Assembly: GCA_945909635.1 (NCBI GenBank)
Contig: OX246690.1
Coordinates: 2,604,001-2,668,000 of the forward strand
Source of the DNA: Clostridioides difficile_A
GTDB lineage: Bacteria; Bacillota; Clostridia; Peptostreptococcales; Peptostreptococcaceae
Length of the DNA stretch: 64,000 bases
Direction: 5' to 3'
Shown: piece by piece, positions 1-7,351 of the stretch
Layout of the letters: each line of letters begins with the position of its first letter
Position numbering within the stretch: position 1 is the first letter of the stretch
Notes under the pieces: model-generated
The model's database searches: none
What the model saw: the letters and a program-made list of their open reading frames with translations, nothing else
What the model was told of the DNA's origin: nothing
Program-made: the position numbers and the translations under genes

Positions 1-52
1 ATTCTTGGCAATTATTCTTATCTCCATCAATTATCAATACATTAGTTTGCAT
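1..52 (-). CDS. 5' end of a receiver-like protein (partial)
   Basis: Only the first 17 codons are in the window. They read MQTNVLIIDGDKNNCQE on the minus strand, after an AGGAG ribosome binding site 8 bases before the ATG. A hydrophobic strand (VLII) followed by D-G-D-K is how response-regulator receiver domains usually open (LIVDDDK), so a response regulator is the likeliest reading, but one residue of the usual acidic pair is G. The rest lies off the left edge. Existence of the gene is well supported by the ribosome binding site; the function is an inference from a very short stretch. Confidence 0.55.
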   Translation of the reverse strand, partial: MQTNVLIIDGDKNNCQE

Positions 53-1414
53 TATAGTCACTCCTAAATATCATTATTTTTTCTATAAATAACTAAGTAA
101 ATATCTTTAGTATATTTTCTAATAGTATTTCTTTACCATTATAAGAAACTTTAACAACTATAAATCCATAGTCTTTATTCTTTTCATATATTTTTATTCA
201 ATCTGCATACTTTAAAATTCACACAAGATATGTATGTACCTAGTAAATTATTTTCACATATATATTTGATAAAATTATTTAAAATCACTTACTAACTAAA
301 ACCAAGATTTTTATATTTTGATATAAATTATTTTAGACTATGTATTTTATTTTGTATTTCATTTGATTTTTAATTTACTGTATAAAGATAAATATCTAAA
401 ATTACACAATCTAACTCTATATTTTTACTATCATAATTACATCTTTAACAATTTTATATGAATATACATTAGACTACTCGACTAAAAAGTATTTTAATTA
501 AAGTCTAAAGTTTTAATTATTGCAGTACATACCAATTTACTTTTTATAATATTATTATAAATTAGGATTTAAATCTTAAATATTTTTAAATAATACTTGA
601 ATATTAGCTTTAATATTAAAAATCATTATTAAATAATAATAAAAATCTCCTATTTTAGGGAAAGGGAAACTTTTTTTGAAATATAATATAATTATAATAA
701 TAAAATAATGCTTTTATAAATATCAAGACACAGAATATAAAAATTTTATAATAATATATTTACCAAAATTATACAACATATCTTATATTATAACTATATA
801 AATCATATAAATCAATACTTAGACAGGCTGATAGAGTAGTTTTTAAAAACAATAGAGTTATAATACAAAAACTATCTTAATATCCCTTTCCCTAAAAATG
901 GCTACTTAAAAAAATTAATATTCTTTGTCTAAATACTTTTATAACTTTTATTTTATAAACTTTTTAGCCTTATTCCTTGTTGTTCATATATTCTCACCTA
1001 TATATTTGAGTGAATTTTTCTCCTCTAGTCTTATTTAATTCTTTAATTTCATTACAAGTTACTCCACCGATTACATACAGACTTCCTGTTAGTTAATAAT
1101 CTTTTTTATCTATTACTAAATAACTTTATTCTGTCATCTTATAATACAACTCTTATATATCATTCATGAAACCTCATAGTTTTTAAAATAAAAAAATCAA
1201 ATTAAAAGTAACTTAATTCTTTAATATGTTAATAAATTATTTAAATATCTCTTAATATTTATACTGAAATCGAATTTATTTAAATAAATAGTAAAAGTTT
1301 TTTAACGCAAAAATTACAAGTAAGTTTTAACATATATTTTGCATCTTCAATCTATTTTTTTAATGTAAAATAACATTCATATCTATAAATTAATCCAATT
1401 TTCAAATAAATATA
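53..1414. other. Long AT-rich intergenic region
   Basis: About 1.36 kb without a credible gene on either strand; stop codons are dense in all frames. It must hold the promoter and leader of the leftward gene at the window edge, and the upstream region of the rightward c-di-GMP riboswitch unit. The only distinct structure I found is the inverted repeat pair at 653-667 and 883-897, listed separately. No tRNA or rRNA signature is visible. Confidence 0.6.
653..897. repeat. 15-bp perfect inverted repeats bounding 215 bp
   Basis: TTTTAGGGAAAGGGA at 653-667 is repeated as its exact reverse complement at 883-897. The repeats are the only G/C-rich patches in an otherwise AT-only stretch and no ORF lies between them. 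The layout fits a miniature inverted-repeat element, the ends of an invertible DNA segment (C. difficile has several phase-variable switches of this size), or a large RNA stem-loop. No clear target-site duplication flanks the pair. The structure is seen directly; its role is unknown. Confidence 0.6.
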
Positions 1415-1443
1415 TTGAATAATAAGCAACTCTGTTGTATTAT
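1415..1443 (+). promoter_or_regulatory. Promoter of riboswitch unit 1
   Basis: TTGAAT, a 17-base spacer and TATTAT, 25 bases before the aptamer. The same hexamers and spacing recur in unit 2 at 2578-2606, which supports this as the functional housekeeping-type promoter. Confidence 0.7.
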
Positions 1444-1467
1444 TTAATTGTAGAATAAAACTAAATC

Positions 1468-1550
1468 GGCAAAACTAGAGAAATTTAGTGACGCAAAGCT
1501 ATAGGGACTAAGGCTTATAGAACCCTTGTAAGTTATGTCAGCCAGTTGCC
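1468..1550 (+). promoter_or_regulatory. c-di-GMP-I (GEMM-I) riboswitch, copy 1
   Basis: The P1 strands GGCAA (1468) and TTGCC (ending 1550) enclose the GEMM-I hallmarks: a GAGAAA-loop stem, the conserved GACGCAAAGC, GGGACTAAGG, and a second stem closing in GTTATG...CAGCC. This is the class I cyclic-di-GMP aptamer. An intrinsic terminator begins at the last base of P1. Because P1 and the terminator can coexist without competing, I infer that ligand binding promotes termination (an OFF switch), as reported for most class I switches in C. difficile. The switch controls the small ORF at 1603. Confidence 0.93.
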
Positions 1551-1576
1551 AAAAAGATATTTTCTTTTTGTTTTTT
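1550..1576 (+). terminator. Riboswitch expression-platform terminator, copy 1
   Basis: Eight-base stem CAAAAAGA / TCTTTTTG with a 5-base loop, followed by TTTTTT. It directly abuts aptamer P1 and lies before the ribosome binding site at 1591-1595. Confidence 0.8.
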
Positions 1577-1602
1577 ATGAAAGTTTTTTAGGGGGATGTA
1601 AA

Positions 1603-1779
1603 ATGTTTATGGAAAAAATAGATATGTGTACACATATATTAACTGCTTATATTGGCAGTTCATATGATTACTGTAATTTTATAGATACACAGCTAGATGA
1701 TTTTATACTAGAGTATGGAGAAAATGTAGTAGAATCTTGTCTACATCAAGTGATGGTATTGGTAAGTAGGTATAATTAG
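1603..1779 (+). CDS. Small protein under c-di-GMP riboswitch control
   Basis: A 58-residue ORF starting at ATG 1603, seven bases after a strong GGGGG ribosome binding site; the longer ORF from 1546 begins inside the terminator and is not the real start. The protein is acidic, has no signal peptide or membrane segment, and carries three cysteines (a D-M-C-T-H near the N-terminus, Y-C-N, and E-S-C-L-H). I do not recognise a family. Its position directly behind a c-di-GMP-I riboswitch implies that its level follows cyclic-di-GMP. A decayed paralogue lies at 2760-2939 behind a second copy of the same switch; residues such as DTQL-DFIL and HQVMLLV are shared, which suggests that the ORF was once conserved as protein. 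Confidence 0.72.
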   Translation: MFMEKIDMCTHILTAYIGSSYDYCNFIDTQLDDFILEYGENVVESCLHQVMVLVSRYN

Positions 1780-1909
1780 ATAGATTTTGTTTTCTAGAGA
1801 ACCCTTTTTAGTTTTTTCTACATTTAATAAACTAGAGAAATAATTACATCTAAAAAATAAATATTGAGAACCTTTTAATATAAAATATTAACTATAAATC
1901 ATAATTAGG

Positions 1910-1938
1910 TAGACATCTCTATTAAATTATGATACAAT
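1910..1938 (+). promoter_or_regulatory. Promoter of the cold-shock gene
   Basis: TAGACA, a 17-base spacer and TACAAT, about 65 bases before the csp start codon. Confidence 0.65.
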
Positions 1939-1943
1939 AGTAT

Positions 1944-1980
1944 TTGTGTTGATACACAATTAAATCAAGTATATCTTGAT
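1944..1980 (+). promoter_or_regulatory. Two short hairpins in the csp leader
   Basis: TTGTGT-TGAT-ACACAA at 1944-1959 and ATCAAG-TATAT-CTTGAT at 1964-1980 form two small perfect stem-loops in the leader, just before the AGGAG at 1991. Structured leaders are typical of cold-shock mRNAs and can change fold with temperature; a thermosensor role is inference. Confidence 0.45.
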
Positions 1981-2003
1981 ATAGGTTAATAGGAGTATTT
2001 TTA

Positions 2004-2204
2004 ATGAATAATGGAATAGTGAAATGGTTTAACAACGAAAAAGGATTTGGATTTATATCAGTAGAAAATGGAGATGATGTATTTGCTCATTTCTCAGCTA
2101 TACAAACTTCAGGATTTAAATCATTAGAAGAAGGTCAAAAAGTAAGCTTTGATATAGTTAAAGGCGCTAGAGGTCCTCAAGCAGAAAATATAACTATATT
2201 ATAA
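2004..2204 (+). CDS. csp: Cold-shock domain protein (CspA family)
   Basis: A 66-residue single cold-shock domain, the usual length for the family. It shows the RNA-binding motifs RNP1 (KGFGFI, residues 13-18) and RNP2 (VFAHF, residues 27-31), and the N-terminal GIVKWFN signature. CspA-type proteins bind single-stranded RNA in the cytoplasm and melt secondary structure, acting as RNA chaperones in cold and in growth transitions. It has its own promoter (1910-1938), a structured leader, an AGGAG site 8 bases before the ATG, and a terminator at 2222-2247, so it is a monocistronic gene. It sits between the two copies of the c-di-GMP riboswitch unit, which may reflect a duplication around it rather than a functional link. 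Confidence 0.95.
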   Translation: MNNGIVKWFNNEKGFGFISVENGDDVFAHFSAIQTSGFKSLEEGQKVSFDIVKGARGPQAENITIL

Positions 2205-2221
2205 TATATAGATTTTTCGGG

Positions 2222-2247
2222 AAAGACTCTTTTAAGGGTCTTTTTTT
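2222..2247 (+). terminator. Terminator of the cold-shock gene
   Basis: AAAGACTC / GGGTCTTT (one G-U pair), loop TTTTAA, followed by a run of T. Confidence 0.85.
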
Positions 2248-2577
2248 ATTTGATTATTTGAATATAATTTTTCATCCTAATATTATCACTTTTATCTTTT
2301 TAATTCCCATTTGTCATTTAAATTTCATACAAAAAATGAAATGCTACTAATTTCAGGTTGTTCTTATTTCAATAACACTTTTTATTTGTCAACATTTCTA
2401 TTATATCTATCATTATTTTTCACCATTCTTTAATTGCTCATAACTGTATTTATATACATCGATATCTCACAATAAATTATATCTTACAATACTATATCAA
2501 AATTAATTAATCGTTGATTTTTATTTAGAAAATAATTTTTTCATTTTTATAATTTTTTCAATTTTCAAATAAATCTA

Positions 2578-2606
2578 TTGAATAATACTCTATTCTGTTG
2601 TATTAT
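2578..2606 (+). promoter_or_regulatory. Promoter of riboswitch unit 2
   Basis: TTGAAT, 17 bases, TATTAT, as in unit 1. The spacer differs only in its middle bases. Confidence 0.68.
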
Positions 2607-2630
2607 ATAATTGTAGAGTAAAACTAAATC

Positions 2631-2713
2631 GGCAAAACTAGAGAAATTTAGTGACGCAAAGCTATAGGGACTAAGGCTTATAAAATTTTTATAAGTTATG
2701 TTAGCCAGTTGCC
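2631..2713 (+). promoter_or_regulatory. c-di-GMP-I (GEMM-I) riboswitch, copy 2
   Basis: Near-identical copy of the aptamer at 1468-1550, offset by 1163 bases. All conserved GEMM-I elements are retained (GGCAA, GACGCAAAGC, GGGACTAAGG, GCCAGTTGCC). The P3 stem has changed sequence but remains a stem (CTTATAAA / TTTATAAG), so the aptamer still looks able to bind ligand. The ORF behind it is broken, so if the switch still works it controls only a short peptide or a non-coding transcript. Confidence 0.9.
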
Positions 2714-2738
2714 AAAAAGATGTTTTCTTTTTGTTTTT
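2713..2738 (+). terminator. Riboswitch expression-platform terminator, copy 2
   Basis: CAAAAAGA / TCTTTTTG stem, loop TGTTT, then TTTTT. It is the same arrangement as copy 1, with one loop base changed. Confidence 0.78.
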
Positions 2739-2759
2739 ATGAAAGTTTTTTAGGGGGAT

Positions 2760-2939
2760 ATGATAGTATATTTACAAATAATATAGATAGATACACTCAT
2801 ATATTATCTACCTATATTGGTAGTGCATATGATTATTACGATTTTATAGATACACAATTAAATGATTTTATACTATAGAGCGGATAAAAATAGTTGAAAA
2901 TTATTTACATCAAGTTATGCTATTAGTAAACATAATTAG
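2760..2939 (+). pseudogene. Decayed copy of the 58-residue riboswitch-controlled ORF
   Basis: The ribosome binding site (AGGGGG) is preserved, but the ATG at 2760 opens only an 8-codon peptide. In the frame equivalent to copy 1, residues IDRYTHILSTYIGS...DYYDFIDTQLNDFIL can be read before a stop near 2877. A frameshift follows, and then a region still resembling the C-terminal H-Q-V-M-L-V part of copy 1. Upstream control elements are better preserved than the ORF, so the gene decayed after duplication. Confidence 0.75.
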
Positions 2940-3572
2940 ATAGATTTTATTTTCTAGAAAACCCTTTTTAGTTTTTTCTACTTTTTAAAAATACTTAATG
3001 AAAATTAATTGATATATATTCTTATCATTCAGATTTTCATTTTTTAATGAAATATAACAAATCTAAAATAATTTAGATTACTAATTTATTTATTAGAATC
3101 GTCTGGATTTAACTCAAGTCGATTTCTTAAGATGTGTAAAAATGAATTTTTCTTATCTAATGTGATATTTTTTATATCAATTTATTTAAAATACTACAAA
3201 TTAAATTAATATAATTACCTCCTCATAGTATTCTAAACTCATACTGATTCTATGAGGAGATTAAATTAAAGACTATTATCTGATATCCTATTTATGTGAT
3301 AAACCAAGAAAAAAATTTGATTTATCTGCATCTAAAAAAAATTATTTTATTTTTTCATATACTTTATAGTATTTTTATCATTTTTATCTTATGTAATTTT
3401 TTTTGGACTTCCTATTAATACATTAAATACTTGAAACTTTTTTATAAAATATTTTTTTCTTCCACTACTCAATGATATAAAAACTAAAAATCATACTAAA
3501 AAATACATGCTTTTATTTAAAATATATTTCACTTAATTATTATTAGAATTTCAAATAATTTCTTACTTGGAA
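2940..3572. other. Intergenic region with one hairpin
   Basis: About 630 AT-rich bases with no credible gene. A hairpin at 3219-3259 (CTCCTCATAG / CTATGAGGAG, 10 bp, 21-base loop) is the only strong structure. It has no T-run on either side, so it is a weak candidate for a terminator of the flanking units. The 3' end of the leftward diguanylate cyclase transcript must lie here. Confidence 0.5.
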
Positions 3573-4640
3573 TTATTCTTTTTCTTGATTTTTAATTTGA
3601 TTTTTATTTATATACATTTTTTTATCAACCATATGTAGTATTTCCTCAAGATTATCTTCTTTATTATATTCACTTACTCCACACGCAAAACTTAGGTCAT
3701 ATTTTTCTAACTCTATCTTAGATTTATTAAGAGCATTTAAGAGTACGTCTTCAGTTACTTTAGTTGATATCAACATGAATTCATCTCCACCTGTACGATA
3801 AAAAGATGCAATATCTTTAATATTCTTATTAATAATATTAACAAATAAAATTAATACTTTATCGCCCTCATCATGTCCATAATTATCATTTATATATTTG
3901 AAATTGTTAATATCTAAAAGAGCAATAACACAATTTAAAGAATTATTAATTTTATCCAACATATAATTATACATTTGGCGATTATATGCTCCTGTCAAAG
4001 AATCTTTTGAAAAGAAATTAATATTTTGTAGTATATAATAAATAATAAGTCCTAATGCTGAGAATCCGTAACTTAGAAAATGATAGTAATAAAAAATTTC
4101 TAAAAGTAATCCTACGATTATTGTAACAGCAATAGATGTAACAATAATACGTTCCATTCTCTTTTCTTGTACATGAGATGTAACTGGATTGATTATAAAT
4201 ATTAAAATATATAATAATACTATAGAAGAAGGCATGAAAAATAGACACCCTCTTTCATAATAATTATTTATATCTATAAAAAATATAATTTTAATAAACA
4301 TACTAAAAAAACAAATAATAAAATTTATCAAAAATGGCAAATAAAATATAATTGTATCCTTTTTTTGTTTAAATATCTTTATAAGTAAAATAGGAATCAA
4401 TGGACTTATTGCAAAATTTAAAAAAGATGTAATCCTACGAACCATCCATAGTGGTGAATTTATCTGTTTTGATATTATGTAATCAGTAGATGTGACTATA
4501 ATAAGTATTAAGTTAATTACTATTGATATTATAAACAATCTACTCTGCTCTTTATTAAATAAATGATTCATTTTAATAAGAAATATCAAAAAAATTAATC
4601 CTATAAATGGTATCAAATAGGCATAAATAATGGTACTCAA
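3573..4640 (-). CDS. Membrane diguanylate cyclase (GGDEF)
   Basis: A 355-residue protein. I place the start at the TTG at 4640, eight bases after AGGAGGAGG; the longer ORF from 4670 would begin upstream of this ribosome binding site. About seven or eight hydrophobic helices fill residues 1-210, with no recognised sensor family. A GGDEF domain follows, with the metal-binding D-I-N-N-F-K motif and an intact GGDEF at residues 284-288. It should make cyclic-di-GMP from two GTP at the inner membrane face. The inhibitory I-site (RxxD) is absent; K-D-I-A is there instead, so product inhibition is probably lost. It is monocistronic, and two c-di-GMP riboswitches lie just beyond its 3' end. Confidence 0.9.
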   Translation of the reverse strand: MSTIIYAYLIPFIGLIFLIFLIKMNHLFNKEQSRLFIISIVINLILIIVTSTDYIISKQINSPLWMVRRITSFLNFAISPLIPILLIKIFKQKKDTIIFYLPFLINFIICFFSMFIKIIFFIDINNYYERGCLFFMPSSIVLLYILIFIINPVTSHVQEKRMERIIVTSIAVTIIVGLLLEIFYYYHFLSYGFSALGLIIYYILQNINFFSKDSLTGAYNRQMYNYMLDKINNSLNCVIALLDINNFKYINDNYGHDEGDKVLILFVNIINKNIKDIASFYRTGGDEFMLISTKVTEDVLLNALNKSKIELEKYDLSFACGVSEYNKEDNLEEILHMVDKKMYINKNQIKNQEKE

Positions 4641-4922
4641 ATTTTGTCCTCCTCCTATATACATTATCAATTAAAATATACTTCTACACTTAAATTTTTC
4701 TATGATTGCCACTTTATAACACCTATTCCATATCATCTATTATACACTAAAAAAATGACTTATTATATTATAATATGCAAATATCTTCCATAATTTTTTT
4801 TAAGAAATTTTTTAAGAAATAAAGATAAATTTTATATCAATTAAATAGAATATTAAAACTCTAATCCCATTTATATAATAAAAATATTATATCTATTCTC
4901 TCAGATAAATCTTTTTAACATA

Positions 4923-4958
4923 ATAAAACATAACAAAATATTATAAAACATAACAAAA
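4923..4958 (+). repeat. Direct 16-bp repeats upstream of the ABC promoter
   Basis: ATAAAACATAACAAAA occurs at 4923-4938 and again at 4943-4958, spaced exactly 20 bases apart (two helical turns), followed by a degenerate third copy (CACAACAAAAAC). The pair ends 14 bases before the -35 box. It looks like a tandem regulator-binding site; the regulator is unknown. Confidence 0.5.
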
Positions 4959-4971
4959 CACAACAAAAACT

Positions 4972-5000
4972 TAGACATCGTTTTCTTAGTATGATATACT
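4972..5000 (+). promoter_or_regulatory. Promoter of the molybdate/tungstate-type ABC operon
   Basis: TAGACA, 17 bases, TATACT; the GTG start of the first gene lies 41 bases downstream. Confidence 0.7.
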
Positions 5001-5040
5001 GAAAAAGAATTTACATTAATTTACTAAGGGGGAATATATT

Positions 5041-5853
5041 GTGTTAAAAAAATTTTCGGTATTGGCTTTAGCTATGATTATTTCGTTAAGTATTACTGCA
5101 TGTAATTCTAAAGACAAAAAAGTTAATAATGAAGCTAATACTAAAGTGACAACAACTAATGATTCAAAAGAAAAAGAAACTCTTTTTGTCTATTCAGGGG
5201 CAGGTTTAAAAAAGCCAATGGATGAAATAGCTCAGAAATTTGAGAAAGAAAATAATGTCAAAATTGAATATAGTTATGCAGGTTCTGCACAACTAATAGC
5301 TCAAATTGAGACAAGTCACAAAGGCGATGCATTTATTGTTGGTTCTGAGCCAATCTACTCAAAAGCATTTGAAAAAGAACTTGTAAGTGAACATAAAACG
5401 GTGGCACATCATACACCTGCAATAGTTGTACCTAAAGGAAATCCTGCTAATATTCAAAACCTAGAAGACCTAAATAAAGAAGGTATTAAACTTATTTTTG
5501 GAGATAAAGAGTCTAATGCTATCGGTAAGACTACTCAAAAAATACTTGAAAAAAATAATTTGAAATCTATAAATGATAATGTTGTTTCTACAGCTGCAAC
5601 TGTAAACGAAATGATTGTACAGTTAATATCAAGTAAAGCAGATGCTACAATAGCTACAAAAGACTCTGTTTTTGGTAATAATGATGTAGAAGTTATAGAG
5701 ATTGCTCCAGATAAAAACATAGACCAAATCATATCAGCAGGAACTGTGAACTATAGTGATAAAAAGGATTTAGCCAATAAATTTATAAATTATGTCGCGT
5801 CTGATGAAGCTAAACAAGTATTTAAAAAATATGGTTTTGAACCAGTTAAGTAG
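5041..5853 (+). CDS. ABC transporter substrate-binding lipoprotein, ModA-like
   Basis: A 270-residue lipoprotein starting at GTG, after a strong AAGGGGGG site. A lipoprotein signal peptide ends in the lipobox I-T-A-C at Cys21, followed by a charged linker. The mature part has the molybdate/tungstate-binding protein pattern: LFVYSGAGL at the first strand, YAGSAQLIAQI for oxyanion contact, and KGDAFIVGS. It should capture an oxyanion such as molybdate or tungstate outside the membrane and deliver it to the permease at 5863. It is first in an operon with permease, ATPase and a DUF364 protein. The exact anion cannot be told from sequence alone; sulfate-type or other oxyanions remain possible. Confidence 0.82.
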   Translation: MLKKFSVLALAMIISLSITACNSKDKKVNNEANTKVTTTNDSKEKETLFVYSGAGLKKPMDEIAQKFEKENNVKIEYSYAGSAQLIAQIETSHKGDAFIVGSEPIYSKAFEKELVSEHKTVAHHTPAIVVPKGNPANIQNLEDLNKEGIKLIFGDKESNAIGKTTQKILEKNNLKSINDNVVSTAATVNEMIVQLISSKADATIATKDSVFGNNDVEVIEIAPDKNIDQIISAGTVNYSDKKDLANKFINYVASDEAKQVFKKYGFEPVK

Positions 5854-5862
5854 TGGTTTAAT

Positions 5863-6654
5863 TTGAAAAATAAAATCTTTATTATGCTACTTACTGGATT
5901 CTTTGCTATAGTCTTTTTATTTATCGTATCTCCACTTTTTATGCTAATCATTAAGGGGCTGAGTTATGTTCCTATATGCTTAAATTCAGTGGAAGTACAA
6001 TTTGCAATAGTACTTAGCATCAAGACATCTTTAATATCTACCATAGTATGTCTTTTATTAGCTATTCCAGCAGCTTACTTTTTGCATATTACTAAATTAC
6101 CATTTAAAAAACTACTTATACAAATAATAAATCTTCCTATGTCTCTTCCTCATCTAGTGTCAGGAATTGCTCTTTTACTTTTGTTTGGTAGAATGGGTAT
6201 TGGAGATTCCCTTTATAAAATTCTTAAACTTGATTTTGTATTTACAAGACAAGGAATAGTTTTGGCTCAGGTATTCGTAAATCTACCACTCACAATTAAA
6301 ATACTCCTCACTTCATTAAATGATGGTAATGAAAAGATGGTATTTGTTGCACGCACTCTTGGATGTAACCGTTGGGAAGCATTTAAATTTATAATTCTTC
6401 CAAATCTAAAAATTGGAATAATATCTGCAACTGTAATGACTTGGTCAAGAGCACTTGGTGAATTTGGTGCAGTGGCTATGATAGCAGGCTCTACACGTAT
6501 GAAAACTGAAATTATACCCACTTCGATATATTTAAATATGTCTACTGGTGATATAGATATTGCAGTAGGTATAGCTGTAATTTTGATATTTATATCACTT
6601 GCATGCTTGATGTTTTTTGAAATATTTTTTAATAGAGAGGTTGATAAAAACTAA
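5863..6654 (+). CDS. ABC transporter permease, ModB-like
   Basis: A 263-residue inner-membrane protein with about six helices, starting at TTG nine bases after the stop of the binding protein. No strong ribosome binding site is visible, so translation may depend on the upstream gene. It carries the binding-protein-dependent permease loop that docks on the ATPase: ARTLGCNRWEAFKFIILPNL, with the conserved EAA-type E-A-F and G. The later LGEFGAVAMIAGS is typical of molybdate and sulfate permeases. It forms the translocation channel with the ATPase at 6656 for the substrate captured by the lipoprotein at 5041. Confidence 0.88.
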   Translation: MKNKIFIMLLTGFFAIVFLFIVSPLFMLIIKGLSYVPICLNSVEVQFAIVLSIKTSLISTIVCLLLAIPAAYFLHITKLPFKKLLIQIINLPMSLPHLVSGIALLLLFGRMGIGDSLYKILKLDFVFTRQGIVLAQVFVNLPLTIKILLTSLNDGNEKMVFVARTLGCNRWEAFKFIILPNLKIGIISATVMTWSRALGEFGAVAMIAGSTRMKTEIIPTSIYLNMSTGDIDIAVGIAVILIFISLACLMFFEIFFNREVDKN

Positions 6655-6655
6655 T

Positions 6656-7351
6656 ATGTTAGAAATTAAAAATTTATCGCTTGATTTGCCTAATTTTAAG
6701 TTAAAAAAAAATAGTTTAAAAATTAATAATCATGAATACTTCGTTTTATTAGGTTCTAGTGGTTCAGGTAAAACTCTATTTCTAGAAACATTAGCAGGAA
6801 GATACTCATTTGCTAAAGGAGATGTAACATACAAAGAAAATCTAATATCAAGTTTACCTCCAGAAAGCAGAAATATAGGGTTTGTATATCAAAATTTTGA
6901 ACTATTTCCAAATATGAATGTTGAAGATAATATAAGGTTCCCACTTAAATTGAGAAAAATACATAAAGATGAACAAATGTTTAAAGTTAATCATTTATCC
7001 AAATTAATGCAGATAGAAAACATAAAAAAAAGGTATCCTAAAAATCTAAGTGGAGGAGAAAAACAGAGAGTTGCATTTGCACGTGCATTAATAGCTGAAC
7101 CTGATATATTACTACTAGATGAACCTATGAGCTCATTAGATTATATTACAAAAAAACACATAAGCAAAATACTAAAGGAGGTTTATCTAAAATACAAGCC
7201 AACAGTTATTCATGTTACTCATGATATTTCTGAAGCAATGTTCTTTGCTCATAAAATAGGAATAATGAACGATGGAAAAATAAATCATATTTTTGAATTA
7301 AATGAACAAGTAAGACAGAAAGGAGAATCTTTTTTCTATGAATATATTTGA
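6656..7351 (+). CDS. ABC transporter ATPase, ModC-like
   Basis: A 231-residue ATPase. I use the ATG at 6656, one base after the permease stop, which gives the usual M-L-E-I-K-N-L opening; the longer ORF from 6617 overlaps the permease. Walker A is GSSGSGKT, the signature is LSGGEKQRVAFARAL, Walker B is ILLLDEP, and the switch histidine is in V-I-H-V-T-H-D. It powers the oxyanion importer. It lacks the C-terminal MOP/TOBE domain that binds molybdate in longer ModC proteins, so it is a short version. The last 14 bases overlap the start of the DUF364 gene, which points to translational coupling. Confidence 0.88.
   Translation: MLEIKNLSLDLPNFKLKKNSLKINNHEYFVLLGSSGSGKTLFLETLAGRYSFAKGDVTYKENLISSLPPESRNIGFVYQNFELFPNMNVEDNIRFPLKLRKIHKDEQMFKVNHLSKLMQIENIKKRYPKNLSGGEKQRVAFARALIAEPDILLLDEPMSSLDYITKKHISKILKEVYLKYKPTVIHVTHDISEAMFFAHKIGIMNDGKINHIFELNEQVRQKGESFFYEYI

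Larger units (their letters stand above)
4641..5040. other. Divergent intergenic region
   Basis: 400 bases between the leftward diguanylate cyclase and the rightward ABC operon. It holds the ABC operon promoter (4972-5000) and a pair of 16-bp direct repeats (4923-4958), both listed separately. The rest is AT-rich without visible structure. Confidence 0.5.

Noticed and set aside
3219..3259. Hairpin CTCCTCATAG/CTATGAGGAG as a terminator
   Set aside because: No T-run on either strand and a 21-base loop; kept only as a structure inside the intergenic entry.
4900..5040. Molybdenum-cofactor riboswitch upstream of the ModA-like gene
   Set aside because: No conserved aptamer elements are seen; the leader after the promoter is only about 35 bases long.
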